A stretch of 64,000 nucleotides of DNA from an uncultured Thalassolituus sp. (GTDB lineage: Bacteria > Pseudomonadota > Gammaproteobacteria > Pseudomonadales > Oceanobacteraceae): contig NZ_CATMFB010000011.1 of assembly GCF_950066645.1 (NCBI RefSeq), positions 98,304 through 162,303 of the forward strand, read 5' to 3'. Positions 1-16,340 of this stretch are shown in pieces; within the stretch, counting starts at the first letter, position 1, and every line of letters begins with the position of its first letter. Below the pieces are notes generated by a model. That model was not told the origin of the DNA. It ran no database searches and was given only the letters and a program-made list of their open reading frames with translations. The position numbers were made by a program, and so were the translations under genes.

Positions 1-1398
1 CAGAAGACACAGCACTACCAGCACCTCAACCGGAACACGCATATAGCGCGGCGGCTCATGCGGGGTTTTCGGCAAGTCGATCGGATCACCGTTAAAGAAT
101 ACGTCATGCACAAAGCGCAGAGAGTACGCTACCGCAAGCGCGCCACCGACGGTCACTAGCAGAGGCGTCAACCATGACAGTGAGCCCAGGGTGTGCTGGT
201 TCAGTGATTCTGCGAACAACATCTCTTTCGACAGGAAGCCATTAAGCAGTGGCACCCCCGCCATGGATGACGCGGCAACCATCGCCAGTGTCGCCGTATA
301 CGGCATATAGCGGAACAGGCCATTAAGCTTACGCATATCACGCGAACCGGACTCATGGTCAATGATACCTGCTGCCATAAACAGTGAGGCCTTAAAGACC
401 GCGTGGTTAATCACGTGAAACATCGCAGCAATGGCGGCAAGCTGAGTATCGAGACCCAACAGTAATGTAATCAGGCCAAGGTGACTGATCGTTGAATACG
501 CCAGCAGCCCTTTCAGGTCATGCTTGAACAGAGCGGTATACGCTCCCACCAGCAGAGTTGTCAGGCCCACCAGACTGACGACGGCAAACCACAATTCCGT
601 CTGGGAAAGCACGGGATAAAAACGCGCCATCAGGAAGATACCGGCTTTCACCATAGTCGCAGAGTGCAGATAAGACGATACAGGCGTCGGTGCCGCCATA
701 GCCTGAGGAAGCCAGGAATGGAACGGAAACTGAGCAGACTTAGTAAACGCACCAGCCAGCACCAGCGCCAGAATAACCGGATAGTATTCGTTTTCTACGA
801 TCAGGCGTCCGCTTGCCAGAACCCTTTGCAGGTCGTAGCTACCGACCAGCTCGCCAATCATAATCAGGCCGGCGAGCAGTGCCAGGCCACCCGCGCCAGT
901 AATCGTCAGCGCCATGCGGGCGCCCTTCCGGGCCTCTGTTTTATGCGACCAGAACGTAATCAGCAGAAAAGAGCTGATACTGGTGAGCTCCCAGAAGAAC
1001 CAGAGCTGAATCAGGTTGGCTGACAGCACAACCCCAAGCATGGCCGTCATAAAGAGGACCAGGCTTGCATAGAAGCGCCCGGCATTATCTCCCTCTGCAA
1101 GGTAATAACGGGCGTACAGAATAACCAGCAGACCGATCCCCAGGATCAGCAGGCAGAACATGAGGCCAAGGCCATCAAGGAAAAAGCTGATATTGAGAGA
1201 TAGCAGGGGAATCCATTCAAAGCTGACAACAGGGTAATCGCCCGCCATCACCTGAGGGATCAGGTGAATCACAATACCCAGAGCAACCGCAGGCAGGAAT
1301 GCCGTTCCCAGCGCCAGCATTGACCGGGGATAGCGCCCCAGAAGCAATGGAATCAGTGTGCCCAGCAAAGGCAACAGCGGCACCCAGATCAGATTCAT
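1..1398 (-). CDS. mrpA: Mrp-type Na+/H+ antiporter subunit A, N-terminal part (runs off the window)
   Basis: This is the first 466 codons of a membrane protein reading off the left edge. It is almost entirely hydrophobic helices. It contains the proton-channel core shared with NuoL/NuoM and Mrp subunits A and D, including PTPVSSYLHSATMVKAG and a downstream HVINHAVFKASLF segment with buried His and Lys residues. The MVKAGIFLMARFYP wording and the segment order fit MrpA/PhaA best. In that family subunit A works with B to G in the inner membrane to exchange monovalent cations for protons. The ATG at 1398 has a CTCC/GGAGA-type Shine-Dalgarno region about 10 bases upstream. The rest of the operon would lie to the left. 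A NuoL-like or hydrogenase-4-like subunit is the alternative. Confidence 0.75.
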   Translation of the reverse strand, partial: MNLIWVPLLPLLGTLIPLLLGRYPRSMLALGTAFLPAVALGIVIHLIPQVMAGDYPVVSFEWIPLLSLNISFFLDGLGLMFCLLILGIGLLVILYARYYLAEGDNAGRFYASLVLFMTAMLGVVLSANLIQLWFFWELTSISSFLLITFWSHKTEARKGARMALTITGAGGLALLAGLIMIGELVGSYDLQRVLASGRLIVENEYYPVILALVLAGAFTKSAQFPFHSWLPQAMAAPTPVSSYLHSATMVKAGIFLMARFYPVLSQTELWFAVVSLVGLTTLLVGAYTALFKHDLKGLLAYSTISHLGLITLLLGLDTQLAAIAAMFHVINHAVFKASLFMAAGIIDHESGSRDMRKLNGLFRYMPYTATLAMVAASSMAGVPLLNGFLSKEMLFAESLNQHTLGSLSWLTPLLVTVGGALAVAYSLRFVHDVFFNGDPIDLPKTPHEPPRYMRVPVEVLVVLCLL

Positions 1399-1566
1399 GT
1401 CAGGAGAGTCTCCACTCACAGTGATGTGACAGTGTAACACTGTCGCTTCCAGGGAAAAGCCAGGGTAATTCTGTACTTATGCTGACCTCCCACGTCATAT
1501 TGTCCGGCTCAGAAGCCCGACCCAATGCCAGTATAGACAATCCGGTCAGGCCATTCCTGTATGCCT

Positions 1567-1591
1567 AAAAAAGCCCTGTAAAAACAGGGCT
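1567..1591 (-). terminator. Rho-independent terminator after hemE
   Basis: A perfect 7-bp stem (AGCCCTG / CAGGGCT, loop TAAAAA) is followed on the minus strand by a T run. It lies 13 bases beyond the hemE stop codon. Confidence 0.85.
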
Positions 1592-1603
1592 ACGGATAAT
1601 ACC

Positions 1604-2668
1604 TCAAAGGTGGTACTCAGGGCTCAGCTCAGTGACCGCTTCAACGAAGGCTTTTGCATGCTCCGGGTCGACAAACTGGTGAATTCCATGACCAAGGTTA
1701 AATACATGGCCGCTTCCCTTGCCAAAGCTATCCAAAATGCGTTTGACCTCTTTCCGGATAGTCTGAGGCGACGCATAAAGGACCGATGGATCCATATTCC
1801 CCTGCAGTGCAACCGTTCCACCCACACGGGCACGAGCACTGCCGATGTCGGTTGTCCAGTCGAGACCCAACGCGTCAGCACCGGTTGCAGCCATCGCTTC
1901 CAGCCACTGGCCACCACCTTTGGTGAACAGAATCACCGGGATTTTCTGGCCATCATGCTCACGAATCAGACCATCAACAATCTTCTTCATGTACGCCAGA
2001 GAGAATTCACGATAGCAGACGTCGCTTAACGTACCGCCCCAGGTATCAAAGATCTGTACTGCCTGCGCGCCGGCTTTAATCTGAGCGTTCAGATAATCAA
2101 TCACAGAAAGTGCCAGCTTGTTCAGCAGCTCGTGCATGATTTCTGGCGTGTCGTACATCATGGCTTTCACGTGACGGAAGTCTTTTGATGAGCCGCCTTC
2201 AACCATATAAGTCGCCAGCGTCCACGGACTGCCAGAAAAACCAATCAGAGGCACCCGACCATTCAGCTCACGACGGATGGTAGACACCGCTTTCAGAACG
2301 TAATCGAGATCGGCTTCAGTGTTAGCAACTGGCAGATCTGCAACGTCTTTCTCAGTACGCAGCACCTTTTTGAAACGCGGGCCTTCGCCCGTCTCAAAGT
2401 ACAAACCCAGGCCCATGGCATCCGGAATCGTCAGGATGTCCGAGAACAGAATCGCCGCATCCAGAGGGTAACGTTCCAGAGGCTGTATCGTTACTTCACA
2501 CGCCAGCTCGTGGTTTTTACACAGCGACATAAAGTCACCGGCCTGAGCGCGGGTTGCTTTGTATTCTGGCAGGTAACGGCCGGCCTGGCGCATCATCCAG
2601 ATAGGCGTGCGGTCTACGGGCTGTCGCAACAGGGCACGGAGAAAACGGTCGTTTTTAAGCTCAGACAT
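1604..2668 (-). CDS. hemE: Uroporphyrinogen decarboxylase
   Basis: HemE removes the four acetate carboxyl groups of uroporphyrinogen III to give coproporphyrinogen III, a cytosolic step of haem synthesis. The N-terminal signature [19 protein letters not shown] carries the substrate-binding arginines, followed by [12 protein letters not shown] with the catalytic aspartate. The C-terminal [20 protein letters not shown] is also typical. I chose the ATG at 2668 ([14 protein letters not shown], 354 residues), which matches the usual family start. An in-frame ATG at 2683 would add five residues. The gene stands alone between two terminators. No clear promoter was identified in the short upstream gap. 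Confidence 0.97.
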   Translation of the reverse strand: MSELKNDRFLRALLRQPVDRTPIWMMRQAGRYLPEYKATRAQAGDFMSLCKNHELACEVTIQPLERYPLDAAILFSDILTIPDAMGLGLYFETGEGPRFKKVLRTEKDVADLPVANTEADLDYVLKAVSTIRRELNGRVPLIGFSGSPWTLATYMVEGGSSKDFRHVKAMMYDTPEIMHELLNKLALSVIDYLNAQIKAGAQAVQIFDTWGGTLSDVCYREFSLAYMKKIVDGLIREHDGQKIPVILFTKGGGQWLEAMAATGADALGLDWTTDIGSARARVGGTVALQGNMDPSVLYASPQTIRKEVKRILDSFGKGSGHVFNLGHGIHQFVDPEHAKAFVEAVTELSPEYHL

Positions 2669-2711
2669 AAGAATTCCGGACACTCAGAAAATTAATGGGA
2701 CGCATAATAAC

Positions 2712-2737
2712 AAAAAACCCGGCCATTAGCCGGGTTT
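2712..2737 (-). terminator. Rho-independent terminator after the VWA lipoprotein gene
   Basis: The 9-bp stem AAACCCGGC / GCCGGGTTT has a five-base loop. On the minus strand it is followed by TTT, directly after the stop codon at 2756. Confidence 0.85.
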
Positions 2738-2755
2738 GCGAAAACAGTGGTCAGA

Positions 2756-4354
2756 TCACTCGGCCACAGTGAAGGTTACAGAGCTAACCCCCAGAGTATC
2801 GTTGGTCAGGATAACATCATGACCAATATCACCTGAATCAATATCGATAGAGCCATCGCTGTTTTTGGTCTGAGTCACCCCGTTTACTGTCCAGCTGTAA
2901 TCACTCGCAGTAAAGGTCTCTGCAGACCACCGTGTAGCAGGATAAAGACGCGTCAGGTTCGACAGACTGATATCCCCTTCTGGCAGGTAAGCGTTCGAAG
3001 GTCCGGTGATTTCAGCGGTTGCACTGACCTGCGGAACCAGCAGAAAAGAGCCATCGCTAAGATCCCAGTTAGCTGTCAGCGCATAGTCATAGCCGCCTGA
3101 ATCACTACTGAAAACAACTTCATGCTTGCCATCCCGCTCTGACATTGCGAAGCGAACAAGGTACTGATTGCCAGCGCGAACCCGGACGCTGACGGCATTC
3201 TGCTGCGCCGCAATCACCTGCGAAGCCACATTGAATGTATTGGTTGAATTCGTATCAATGACAGTAGCGGCCAGATCGCTGATGTTTTCATCCGCGCCTC
3301 CGGTACCAAGAGATACGTAAATCAGAGGCTTAGGTACCAATGCCATCTCAGAACTGCCAGCCGCACCATCATCCTCAACCTGAGTATCAGTGTTCTCTGA
3401 ATCAGCCTGCTCAACATACGTCAGCAACGACTGCCACTGTAGGGCGGCGAGTGCATCTTCTTTCCAGAAAGTCTGCTGACTCGTATTAGGGCCTGCGGTA
3501 AACAGCACCAGACTACTCACATTAAGACCGGTCATCTGCGTAAAACCAGCATTGTACGTGTAGTCATCATCCAGATCATCGTATGCATCGCTTGACAGAT
3601 CGACAGCGACTGATGCATTGCCGCTGCCACTACCGTTGTAGGTACCCACTGCTTTAACAATAGCTTCGTAAGTTGCGGTGAAATTGCCCCGATCATCCCA
3701 GGCATTAGCCGCCAGCAAACCATCCAACGCGGTATTCAGAGTCGACGCATCCGAGGTGAATGTGCCCACCAGAGGTTCAACACCATCACCCGCGTTAGCA
3801 TAAGCCCAAAGGGTAAATTCCTGATCACGTATCACAGGGTCAGAGCTGCTCTGAGCACTGGAGATATAGGTCTTTACTGCATTAATGTACGAACTCTTAT
3901 CAATCCCCTGAGAGGTAATACTGCCAGACGTATCAACCAGCAGCGCCGTCTTCAGAGACACAGGAAGACCAATAATCTTCTGCATCATGACTCCATTCTC
4001 ATCAGGGTCGACAGCCTCTCCGTTTACCGTCAGCGTGTAGTCACTGATTTTAGGCGTTTCCAGAGGTGATAACGTAGCGCCATCGACAGGAGCAATCACA
4101 TATCCACCGATCAGTGGATACGTAACCACGGAAGAGAAATACCCATCAAAATCTGTGTATTCAGACCCTGACATCAGAAACTGCAGAGGGAAATAGCTGG
4201 AACCGGCCGTCGTAGTCGCCGTGTCATCGGTATCAGTGGAATCCGTAGTGTCTTCCTCAGTGTCCGACGAGGCAACGACAGGGTCCCCTCCTCCACCGCA
4301 GGCAGCAAGCGTCGCGGAAATCAGGGCGATCCAAAGGAGGTTAGGTTTGGACAT
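2756..4354 (-). CDS. Secreted lipoprotein with von Willebrand factor A domain
   Basis: This is a 532-residue exported protein. The N-terminus has a lipoprotein signal peptide with lipobox LAAC (Cys19), then an Asp/Thr/Ser-rich linker (about residues 25-52). A VWA domain begins near residue 138: LLVDTSGS is a complete MIDAS motif (DxSxS), so it probably binds a divalent metal and a protein or matrix ligand. After the MIDAS motif come Asp/Gly-rich stretches and a C-terminal beta-rich part with an Ig-like look (YSWTVNGVTQ). No transmembrane helix follows the lipid anchor, so a membrane-tethered periplasmic or surface location is likely. The gene is monocistronic, with its own terminator. The ligand and role are unknown. 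The VWA call is firm; no specific family name is supported. Confidence 0.8.
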   Translation of the reverse strand: MSKPNLLWIALISATLAACGGGGDPVVASSDTEEDTTDSTDTDDTATTTAGSSYFPLQFLMSGSEYTDFDGYFSSVVTYPLIGGYVIAPVDGATLSPLETPKISDYTLTVNGEAVDPDENGVMMQKIIGLPVSLKTALLVDTSGSITSQGIDKSSYINAVKTYISSAQSSSDPVIRDQEFTLWAYANAGDGVEPLVGTFTSDASTLNTALDGLLAANAWDDRGNFTATYEAIVKAVGTYNGSGSGNASVAVDLSSDAYDDLDDDYTYNAGFTQMTGLNVSSLVLFTAGPNTSQQTFWKEDALAALQWQSLLTYVEQADSENTDTQVEDDGAAGSSEMALVPKPLIYVSLGTGGADENISDLAATVIDTNSTNTFNVASQVIAAQQNAVSVRVRAGNQYLVRFAMSERDGKHEVVFSSDSGGYDYALTANWDLSDGSFLLVPQVSATAEITGPSNAYLPEGDISLSNLTRLYPATRWSAETFTASDYSWTVNGVTQTKNSDGSIDIDSGDIGHDVILTNDTLGVSSVTFTVAE

Positions 4355-4432
4355 AAGGCAGCTCCGTCTGATATCAGTAATCTAATCAACAGCGGCAGAG
4401 AATAGCACTCCCGGTCATTATCCGACCACCGT

Positions 4433-4465
4433 AAAAAAAGAAAACGCGACCGGAGTCGCGTTTTC
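4433..4465 (-). terminator. Rho-independent terminator after gltD
   Basis: The 11-bp perfect stem GAAAACGCGAC / GTCGCGTTTTC has a CGGA-type tetraloop and is followed by seven T residues on the minus strand. It closes the gltBD operon. Confidence 0.92.
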
Positions 4466-4509
4466 TGGCGCAGACGGACACTTCCGACTGCAATGTCACT
4501 TATCCCGTC

Positions 4510-10410
<5,901 letters not shown>

Positions 10411-10542
10411 AGAACAGCTCTCACCAAAAAAATCGTTTAAATATCAAGGGCTTAAACAGGCAAAGTGCTCAAATTTTAAGCAGCCTCGAGACAAAAGGAC
10501 GCCCATTCTACACATCTGCGGCGCCCGCCACAAATGGACAGA

Positions 10543-10570
10543 ATAAAACACCCGATGCATTGGCACCGGG
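10543..10570 (-). terminator. Probable terminator after damX
   Basis: A 7-bp stem CCGGTGC / GCATCGG (one G-T pair, four-base loop) is followed on the minus strand by GTGTTTTATT. It lies 19 bases after the damX stop and would end the pil-aro-damX operon. Confidence 0.65.
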
Positions 10571-10588
10571 GAGGAGATTCATCCGGCC

Positions 10589-12070
10589 TCAGCGGATCGC
10601 TTTCTGCGCGTCAGTGACAGGACGTATCCAGGGGGACTGTGCACGTAGCTTTTGAGGCAGGGCATTCACTGCAGCCCGGGCTTCTGCCTTGCTGCCATAC
10701 ACGCCAGACACAACAACAAACCAGTCTTTGCCATTGTGAGTAGTCTGGTACTGATAAAGAGTCCCGGTAACTTTGTCCGACCACTCTTTACGGAAACCTG
10801 CTGCGCCAGCTTCGCTATGAGAACCAAGAAGCTGAACAATATACCCGCCCTTCGCTGCCAACAAGACCTGCTCATCACGGGAGACGGACACAGGTGACAC
10901 TGTTTTTGGCGCTGGGGTAACGGCTGGCGCCGCAGGAGCAGCACCCGGCTTCGCTTCCGTGACAGGGGCCTTGGCGACAGGAGCAGCCGGTACGGCATCC
11001 TCTTCAGGTTTCGCAGGAGCCTGTCCCTGCTCAACTACTGAAGCGCTGACAGTCGCGACCTCAGTCACTGGTAACTCTGTTGTTTCGGGCGCACTGGCCG
11101 CAGGTTCAGAGGCAGGTTCAGCGTAATTGAAGTCTTGCGGCCCGGCCTTTACGGGGCCTGGCTTCTGCCCCAGCGCTTCCGCCACCGCAGCTTCGGCTGC
11201 AATATCGGCAAGCTGCTGCTCTCCTTCGTCTTCCTGGCTCATCTGATACAGAAGAAACATAGCCAGCAGAGTGGCAATGCCCGCAATCCCAAGGATATTA
11301 CGAAGAGGAAAGCCGGAAGCCCTCCGCGGAGTATTCGCCGCACGTCCCGGCGCCATAATCAGTTTCTCTGCCGACAGCAGCAAAGCACCCGGCCACCCGC
11401 CAGAAATCTCTATTGCCTTAGCGACCTCCTGATCAGACAATGGGCAGATGCCGTCTTCGCCATAGACCTGACCAACCAGAAGAACCGCATCATCAAGCGT
11501 CAATGGCTCGAGCTGCAGTACATGCACAGGGGCCTGAGCAGGTGAGTTACGGAATTCTGCTTCAAAGCCCTGCTCACCAAACAATGCAAATGAAATCGCC
11601 TGTGGCGCCAGCAGCGCAAAGTGAGCGATACCATTCAGGGTATCCGCATCCAGCTGCTCTGCCTGATCAATGATCACGAGCAGACCACCGCCATCCTCAG
11701 CACGGGTCAGCGCTTCGTTGCGTATCATCTCCCGCGACTGCGCACTGTCCTCATGTATCGCAGGCATATCCCAGTGATTGGCGATCGCCGACAAGACCGA
11801 AGGCATCCCCAGCATAATACTTGCCGTCACAAATACCGTGTCATCCGGTAATTCACGCTGTGCTGCAAGGGCGTTAGCTAATGCGCTTTTACCAGCCCCC
11901 TGCGGGCCAGTGACAGCCACCAGCAACTCACTGTACGACGCCAGGTGGGACATAAGTTCGACGTTGCGGGTTTGCGACGCGAGAAGCTGCGGCATAGAGA
12001 AGTCTCCAGTGGACCCGGCAGAAGATCGTGTGACAGCAGCTCCCTGCTCTAAATCCAGATCAAAATCCAT
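10589..12070 (-). CDS. damX: DamX-like cell-division protein: AAA ATPase-like domain plus SPOR domain
   Basis: This 493-residue protein has an N-terminal nucleotide-binding region (residues 1-240) with Walker A GPQGAGKS near residue 54 and LLVIIDQAEQ as Walker B. A single transmembrane helix follows near residues 258-275 (NILGIAGIATLLAMFLLY). Then comes a long Ala/Pro/Glu-rich periplasmic linker and a C-terminal SPOR domain (GGYIVQLLGSHSEAGAAGF to about residue 485). SPOR domains bind denuded septal peptidoglycan, so a division-site role is likely. The aroK-aroB-damX order is the same as in enterobacteria and pseudomonads and supports the name. The gap to aroB is 19 bases. Confidence 0.85.
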   Translation of the reverse strand: MDFDLDLEQGAAVTRSSAGSTGDFSMPQLLASQTRNVELMSHLASYSELLVAVTGPQGAGKSALANALAAQRELPDDTVFVTASIMLGMPSVLSAIANHWDMPAIHEDSAQSREMIRNEALTRAEDGGGLLVIIDQAEQLDADTLNGIAHFALLAPQAISFALFGEQGFEAEFRNSPAQAPVHVLQLEPLTLDDAVLLVGQVYGEDGICPLSDQEVAKAIEISGGWPGALLLSAEKLIMAPGRAANTPRRASGFPLRNILGIAGIATLLAMFLLYQMSQEDEGEQQLADIAAEAAVAEALGQKPGPVKAGPQDFNYAEPASEPAASAPETTELPVTEVATVSASVVEQGQAPAKPEEDAVPAAPVAKAPVTEAKPGAAPAAPAVTPAPKTVSPVSVSRDEQVLLAAKGGYIVQLLGSHSEAGAAGFRKEWSDKVTGTLYQYQTTHNGKDWFVVVSGVYGSKAEARAAVNALPQKLRAQSPWIRPVTDAQKAIR

Positions 12071-12089
12071 TTCCGGGCCCTCAAGATTA

Positions 12090-13184
12090 TCAGTTGTGAT
12101 GACTTACTTTACCGCTGTTTTCAAGGGTTTCAACCAGTAGAGGCAGCGGAACATCGGATGTGACATAGGCTTCGCCAATTTGTTTCAGAAGGACAAGACG
12201 AATATTGCCGTCCAGAACTTTCTTATCGACGGCCATCAGGTTCAGATAATCGTCGTTTGTCATTCCACGAGGACCACCGACAGGCAGGTGCGCAGCATGA
12301 AGCAGCAGCTCAAGCTGATGCACCTCGGCATCTGAAATATCACCAAGGCGACGACTCAGGTCGGCGGCCATCATCATACCAGCCCCTACGGCCTCACCAT
12401 GCAGCCAGTTACCGTACCCCTGATGCGCCTCAATGGCATGACCAAAGGTATGCCCGAGATTCAGAATTGCACGGATTCCACCTTCCCGTTCATCCTGAGC
12501 CACGACCCGAGCCTTATTTTCGCACGAGCGGAGGATAGCTTCGGCCAGAAGGTCCGCATCTCCCGACATCAGGGTCGCGACACTTTCCTGTAGCCAGCCA
12601 TAAAACTCTTTATCACAGATCAGCCCGTATTTGATGACCTCGGCCATTCCCGCAGCCATCTCGCGCAGAGGCAGAGTTTCGAGAGTATCAGTATCAGCAA
12701 TCACCGCCTGAGGCTGATGAAATGCACCAATCATATTCTTACCAAGCGGGTGGTTGACCGCGGTTTTGCCACCCACAGAGGAATCCACCTGGGACAGGAG
12801 CGTGGTAGGTACCTGAATAAAATTGACACCCCGCTGATAGGCTGCAGCAGCAAAGCCAGTCATATCACCGATGACACCGCCCCCGAGGGCAATCAATGTC
12901 GTCGTGCGATTATGACGCTGCTTCAGCAAAGCATCGAAAATCCGGTTAAGCGTGTCCAGATCCTTGTATTTCTCACCATCAGGAAGAATGACAGTATCGA
13001 CCTGAAAACCCACAAGGGCTTTCTTCACATCATCCAGATAAATAGGCGCAACGGTATCGTTGGTAACAATCAGAACCTGCCGGCCATGGATATGTGGACG
13101 ATACAGATCGGGATCACTCAACAGACCGGACCCGATGTAGATAGGATAACTACGTTCGCCCAGATCAACTTTGAGAGTTTGCAT
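12090..13184 (-). CDS. aroB: 3-dehydroquinate synthase
   Basis: AroB converts DAHP to 3-dehydroquinate, step two of the shikimate pathway, using NAD+ and a divalent metal. The 364-residue product has the NAD-binding [19 protein letters not shown], the [11 protein letters not shown] active-site segment, and the metal-ligand region [25 protein letters not shown]. Its start is 3 bases after the aroK stop, and damX follows. It is therefore cotranscribed with aroK and the upstream pil genes. Length is normal. Confidence 0.97.
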   Translation of the reverse strand: MQTLKVDLGERSYPIYIGSGLLSDPDLYRPHIHGRQVLIVTNDTVAPIYLDDVKKALVGFQVDTVILPDGEKYKDLDTLNRIFDALLKQRHNRTTTLIALGGGVIGDMTGFAAAAYQRGVNFIQVPTTLLSQVDSSVGGKTAVNHPLGKNMIGAFHQPQAVIADTDTLETLPLREMAAGMAEVIKYGLICDKEFYGWLQESVATLMSGDADLLAEAILRSCENKARVVAQDEREGGIRAILNLGHTFGHAIEAHQGYGNWLHGEAVGAGMMMAADLSRRLGDISDAEVHQLELLLHAAHLPVGGPRGMTNDDYLNLMAVDKKVLDGNIRLVLLKQIGEAYVTSDVPLPLLVETLENSGKVSHHN

Positions 13185-13187
13185 GAA

Positions 13188-13697
13188 TCAGCCCTTAAGA
13201 CGTTTTTTGAGTTCCTGCACCACCCAGCGCGGATTGCGCTGGTCGGTTTCGATAATGATGTCAGCCACTGAACGGTACAGCGGATCACGGGTAGCGAACA
13301 GGTTCCGCAGCACCGCTTCCGGGTCTTCAGTCTGGAGCAGAGGCCGGTTTCTGTCCCGGGCAGTCCGGGCCAGCTGTTGATCTACTGAAGTGCACAGATA
13401 CACAACGGTACCTCGCGAGCCCAGATGCATCCGGTTCTGCTCCCGCATCACGGCACCGCCACCTGTTGCCAGTACGATTCCTGAAAGTTGGGTAAGTTCA
13501 TCAATGACCTGCTCTTCACGCTCGCGAAAACCCTGCTCACCTTCCTTTTCGAAGATCCAGGGTATGTCCGCTCCGCAGCGCTGCTCGATCACCTTGTCGG
13601 AGTCATGAAACTCAAATCTGAGTTCCTGAGAAAGAAGACGGCCGATGGTGCTTTTTCCAGCACCCATCGGCCCGATAAGAAATACAGATTTTGTCAT
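13188..13697 (-). CDS. aroK: Shikimate kinase
   Basis: This 169-residue P-loop kinase phosphorylates shikimate on the 3-hydroxyl using ATP. The N-terminus has Walker [12 protein letters not shown], then [11 protein letters not shown] (substrate-binding Asp), FREREEQV and the GGGAVM loop. The C-terminus is basic. The ATG at 13697 ([16 protein letters not shown]) starts 4 bases after the pilQ stop codon. A longer reading frame exists upstream, but it runs inside pilQ and adds no conserved residues. The gene sits at the junction between the pilus genes and aroB-damX. Confidence 0.96.
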   Translation of the reverse strand: MTKSVFLIGPMGAGKSTIGRLLSQELRFEFHDSDKVIEQRCGADIPWIFEKEGEQGFREREEQVIDELTQLSGIVLATGGGAVMREQNRMHLGSRGTVVYLCTSVDQQLARTARDRNRPLLQTEDPEAVLRNLFATRDPLYRSVADIIIETDQRNPRWVVQELKKRLKG

Positions 13698-13701
13698 TCT
13701 G

Positions 13702-15798
13702 TTAGCGTGCGGAAAGCGTTTCCTTAACCAGTCTTGGTGTAATGAACACCAGCAACTCACTCTTCGATTCTTCCTGACTGGTGTAACGGAACAGAGCTCC
13801 GATCAGAGGAAGATCACCAAAGAACGGTGTCTTTTTAATCGAGATAACTTCTTCTGAGCGGAAGATACCACCCAGCACAATGGTCTCTCCGTTTTCGACC
13901 AGCACCTGAGTTTCAACGGCATTAGTGTTGATCGATGGCCCAGCAGAGGTCAATTCACCGACGGAGTCCTGATTCACTACCAGATCCATAATGATCCGAT
14001 CATCTGGCGTGATTTGAGGAGTCACTTCCAGGCGCAGAACAGCAGACTTAAATGCGACGTTTGCAGCACCGCTGGAGCTGGCCTGAAGGTATGGAATTTC
14101 AGTACCGGACTCAATAGACGCTGTCTGGCCATCCGCAGTGATCACGCGAGGCTGAGATACGATCTCTGCACGACCTTCCGTTTCGATTGCTGAGAGCTCA
14201 AGATCGAGCAGGAAGTCGGCGGTCTGGTAACCGATTGCAAGTGCTGAAGCACTCGTGTCAGTCACTCCGAAATTAATAATATCCGAATCTTCCAGATCAA
14301 TGGTCTGATCAGACGAACCATTTGTAGCACGATCGAACAGGATCTGATTCGATTCTGTCAGGGTCGTCTTGCTACCACCAAAAGTTGTCCAGTTATCTCC
14401 ATTGTCCTTAAAGCCTGCACCACCCCACTGTACGCCCAGCTCTTCTCCAACACTGGTATTGGCAACCACGATACGCGCTTCGATCAGCACCTGACGCACA
14501 GGTACATCAAGCATAGACAGAGCCTCGCGGACCTTTTCCAGATTGGCGGCGGTGTCTTTCATGAGAAGGGTGTTTGTACGCTCATCGACAACGGCAGTGC
14601 CTCGCTCGGAAAGCAGGCCGTCTTCGGAGGTCAGCAGTTTAGAGAGATCAGCAGCTTTCGCATACTTCAGCTGCATATATTCAGTCGCCAGAGGTGCAAG
14701 CTCTTCAACCTGACGAACTGCCTCAAGCTCAACTTTTTCCCGAGCTGCAATTTCAGCAGCAGGTGCAATCAGAAGAACTGAGCCCATCTGACGCTGCCCA
14801 AGGCCTTTGGTCTTCAGCACAAGATCAAGCGCCTGATCCCAGGGCACGTTCTGCAGGCGCAGAGTAATGTTGCCGTTCACTGAATCAGAAGCCACCAGGT
14901 TCAGACCAGTAAAATCTGCAATCAGCTGAAGAACCGCGCGGACTTCAATGTTCTGGAAGTTAAGAGACAGCTTCTCGCCAGTGAAAGGGAACTGCTTCTG
15001 CTGCACACTTTCTTCATCTTCAGCAGGCTTAGAAACGTTGATCGATAGCAGCTTGTCTGTCTGATAGGCAAGATATTCGAATTCGGAACTCTGAGGCTCG
15101 ATCACGATACGGGTCATACCCTCCGACCCACGAGCATCTACATATTTTACTGGTGTAGCAAAATCGGTCACATCCAGGCGACGACTCAGAGCATCAGGCA
15201 GCGCAACACCACTAAGGTCAGCAATAATGCGACTACCTTCCCGGCGGATATTTGCTGACGCGCGAGAATCACTCAGCATGATCTGAACCTGGCCTTCGCC
15301 CTGGTTGCCACGGCGGAAGTCAACGTTGACGACTTTCATTCCATTCGCATTGACCTGCTGGCCTGTCGCTGATGTCTGTGAATTACCGGCAAACTGATTA
15401 TCACTGGCAGCCTCACCTACACGCACCAGAAGACGATTACCATCCACTGACGTGGTGTAATTCACCAATTGGTTCAGGTTGATAACAAGACGTGCACGAT
15501 CTTTCGCCTCAACCACAGTTGCACTGCGGGCGTTACCATTGCCAATGTCATGACGCTTTGACTGAAGTGCACTCTCTACACCCGGCATATCCAGCGCGAT
15601 ACGCGCAGGCTTTTCAATCGTATAGCCACTGACCTCTGGGGGAGTACCGTCAAACACCAGCTCGAGCTCGGTTACATCGCCAGCAGCTGTTGAGAAATTA
15701 AGATCAGTCAGGGTGACTGCTGAGACGTTAGCAGCAATTACCGCCAGCGCACCGGCAGCCACTCTGCTAAACAGGCGGATTCCTTTAGTGAATGTCAT
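13702..15798 (-). CDS. pilQ: Type IV pilus secretin
   Basis: This 698-residue outer-membrane secretin forms the channel for the type IV pilus. It has a signal peptide (residues 1-27), two N-terminal AMIN-type beta domains that bind peptidoglycan (about 30-250), then STN/N0 and N1 domains ([26 protein letters not shown], about 285-400). The C-terminal secretin beta-barrel includes [13 protein letters not shown] and the hallmark [14 protein letters not shown]. The last residues, [12 protein letters not shown], are the usual secretin ending. The gene follows pilP by 2 bases in the pilMNOPQ order seen in Pseudomonas. Length is normal. Confidence 0.97.
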   Translation of the reverse strand: MTFTKGIRLFSRVAAGALAVIAANVSAVTLTDLNFSTAAGDVTELELVFDGTPPEVSGYTIEKPARIALDMPGVESALQSKRHDIGNGNARSATVVEAKDRARLVINLNQLVNYTTSVDGNRLLVRVGEAASDNQFAGNSQTSATGQQVNANGMKVVNVDFRRGNQGEGQVQIMLSDSRASANIRREGSRIIADLSGVALPDALSRRLDVTDFATPVKYVDARGSEGMTRIVIEPQSSEFEYLAYQTDKLLSINVSKPAEDEESVQQKQFPFTGEKLSLNFQNIEVRAVLQLIADFTGLNLVASDSVNGNITLRLQNVPWDQALDLVLKTKGLGQRQMGSVLLIAPAAEIAAREKVELEAVRQVEELAPLATEYMQLKYAKAADLSKLLTSEDGLLSERGTAVVDERTNTLLMKDTAANLEKVREALSMLDVPVRQVLIEARIVVANTSVGEELGVQWGGAGFKDNGDNWTTFGGSKTTLTESNQILFDRATNGSSDQTIDLEDSDIINFGVTDTSASALAIGYQTADFLLDLELSAIETEGRAEIVSQPRVITADGQTASIESGTEIPYLQASSSGAANVAFKSAVLRLEVTPQITPDDRIIMDLVVNQDSVGELTSAGPSINTNAVETQVLVENGETIVLGGIFRSEEVISIKKTPFFGDLPLIGALFRYTSQEESKSELLVFITPRLVKETLSAR

Positions 15799-15800
15799 AC

Positions 15801-16340
15801 TTATTCTCCTGCCAATCCATCAAGCGCCAAAGTTCTCGGGCGCTCGATCCAGCCACCCATACCGTTAGGAACAATTTCAATTAAATTAATACGATTGTCA
15901 GCTATTGAGACAATCCGACCATGATTCTGGCCCATATATTCGCCTTCTCTTACGCGAACTACGCCACCACTGCCATCGCGGATTAGTGCCCACAGGTCTC
16001 CACTGGGCTTCTGCAACGTCCCGACCATCGCCAGCTCACCAATCGCGAATTGCTCCAGATACTCGCGAGCACGATCCATATCAGGCCTCACAGTGCCCAT
16101 GTTTGTATTCAGCTTAACTTCTGAATCTTCGACCACAGGCTGCCCGAATGGGGACCTCAGGGCTGAAGCGCTGTAGCTGAAGTATTCATAAGGCTTGAAC
16201 TCTGGAATTGGTTCAACACGTCCTCGCGGCGTTGACAACACCTTAGAAACAAACTGTTTGAGGTCAGAAGTATCCGCTGTCTGAATACACCCAGTGAGAA
16301 GTGACGCGACCACCAGGGTGCCGACTGTTAAAACTCTCAT
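15801..16340 (-). CDS. pilP: Type IV pilus inner-membrane lipoprotein PilP
   Basis: This 179-residue lipoprotein has lipobox LLTGC (Cys18). PilP binds the PilN/PilO heterodimer on one side and the N0 domain of PilQ on the other, joining the inner-membrane platform to the secretin. The C-terminal half is the small beta-sandwich (GTLQKPSGDLWALIRDGSGGVVRVREGEYMGQNHG). The start overlaps the pilO stop by 4 bases (ATGA), indicating translational coupling. Confidence 0.95.
   Translation of the reverse strand: MRVLTVGTLVVASLLTGCIQTADTSDLKQFVSKVLSTPRGRVEPIPEFKPYEYFSYSASALRSPFGQPVVEDSEVKLNTNMGTVRPDMDRAREYLEQFAIGELAMVGTLQKPSGDLWALIRDGSGGVVRVREGEYMGQNHGRIVSIADNRINLIEIVPNGMGGWIERPRTLALDGLAGE

Noticed and set aside
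520..1023. Plus-strand reading frame of 167 codons
   Set aside because: It lies antisense to the antiporter subunit A gene, has no ribosome site and a composition unlike real proteins.
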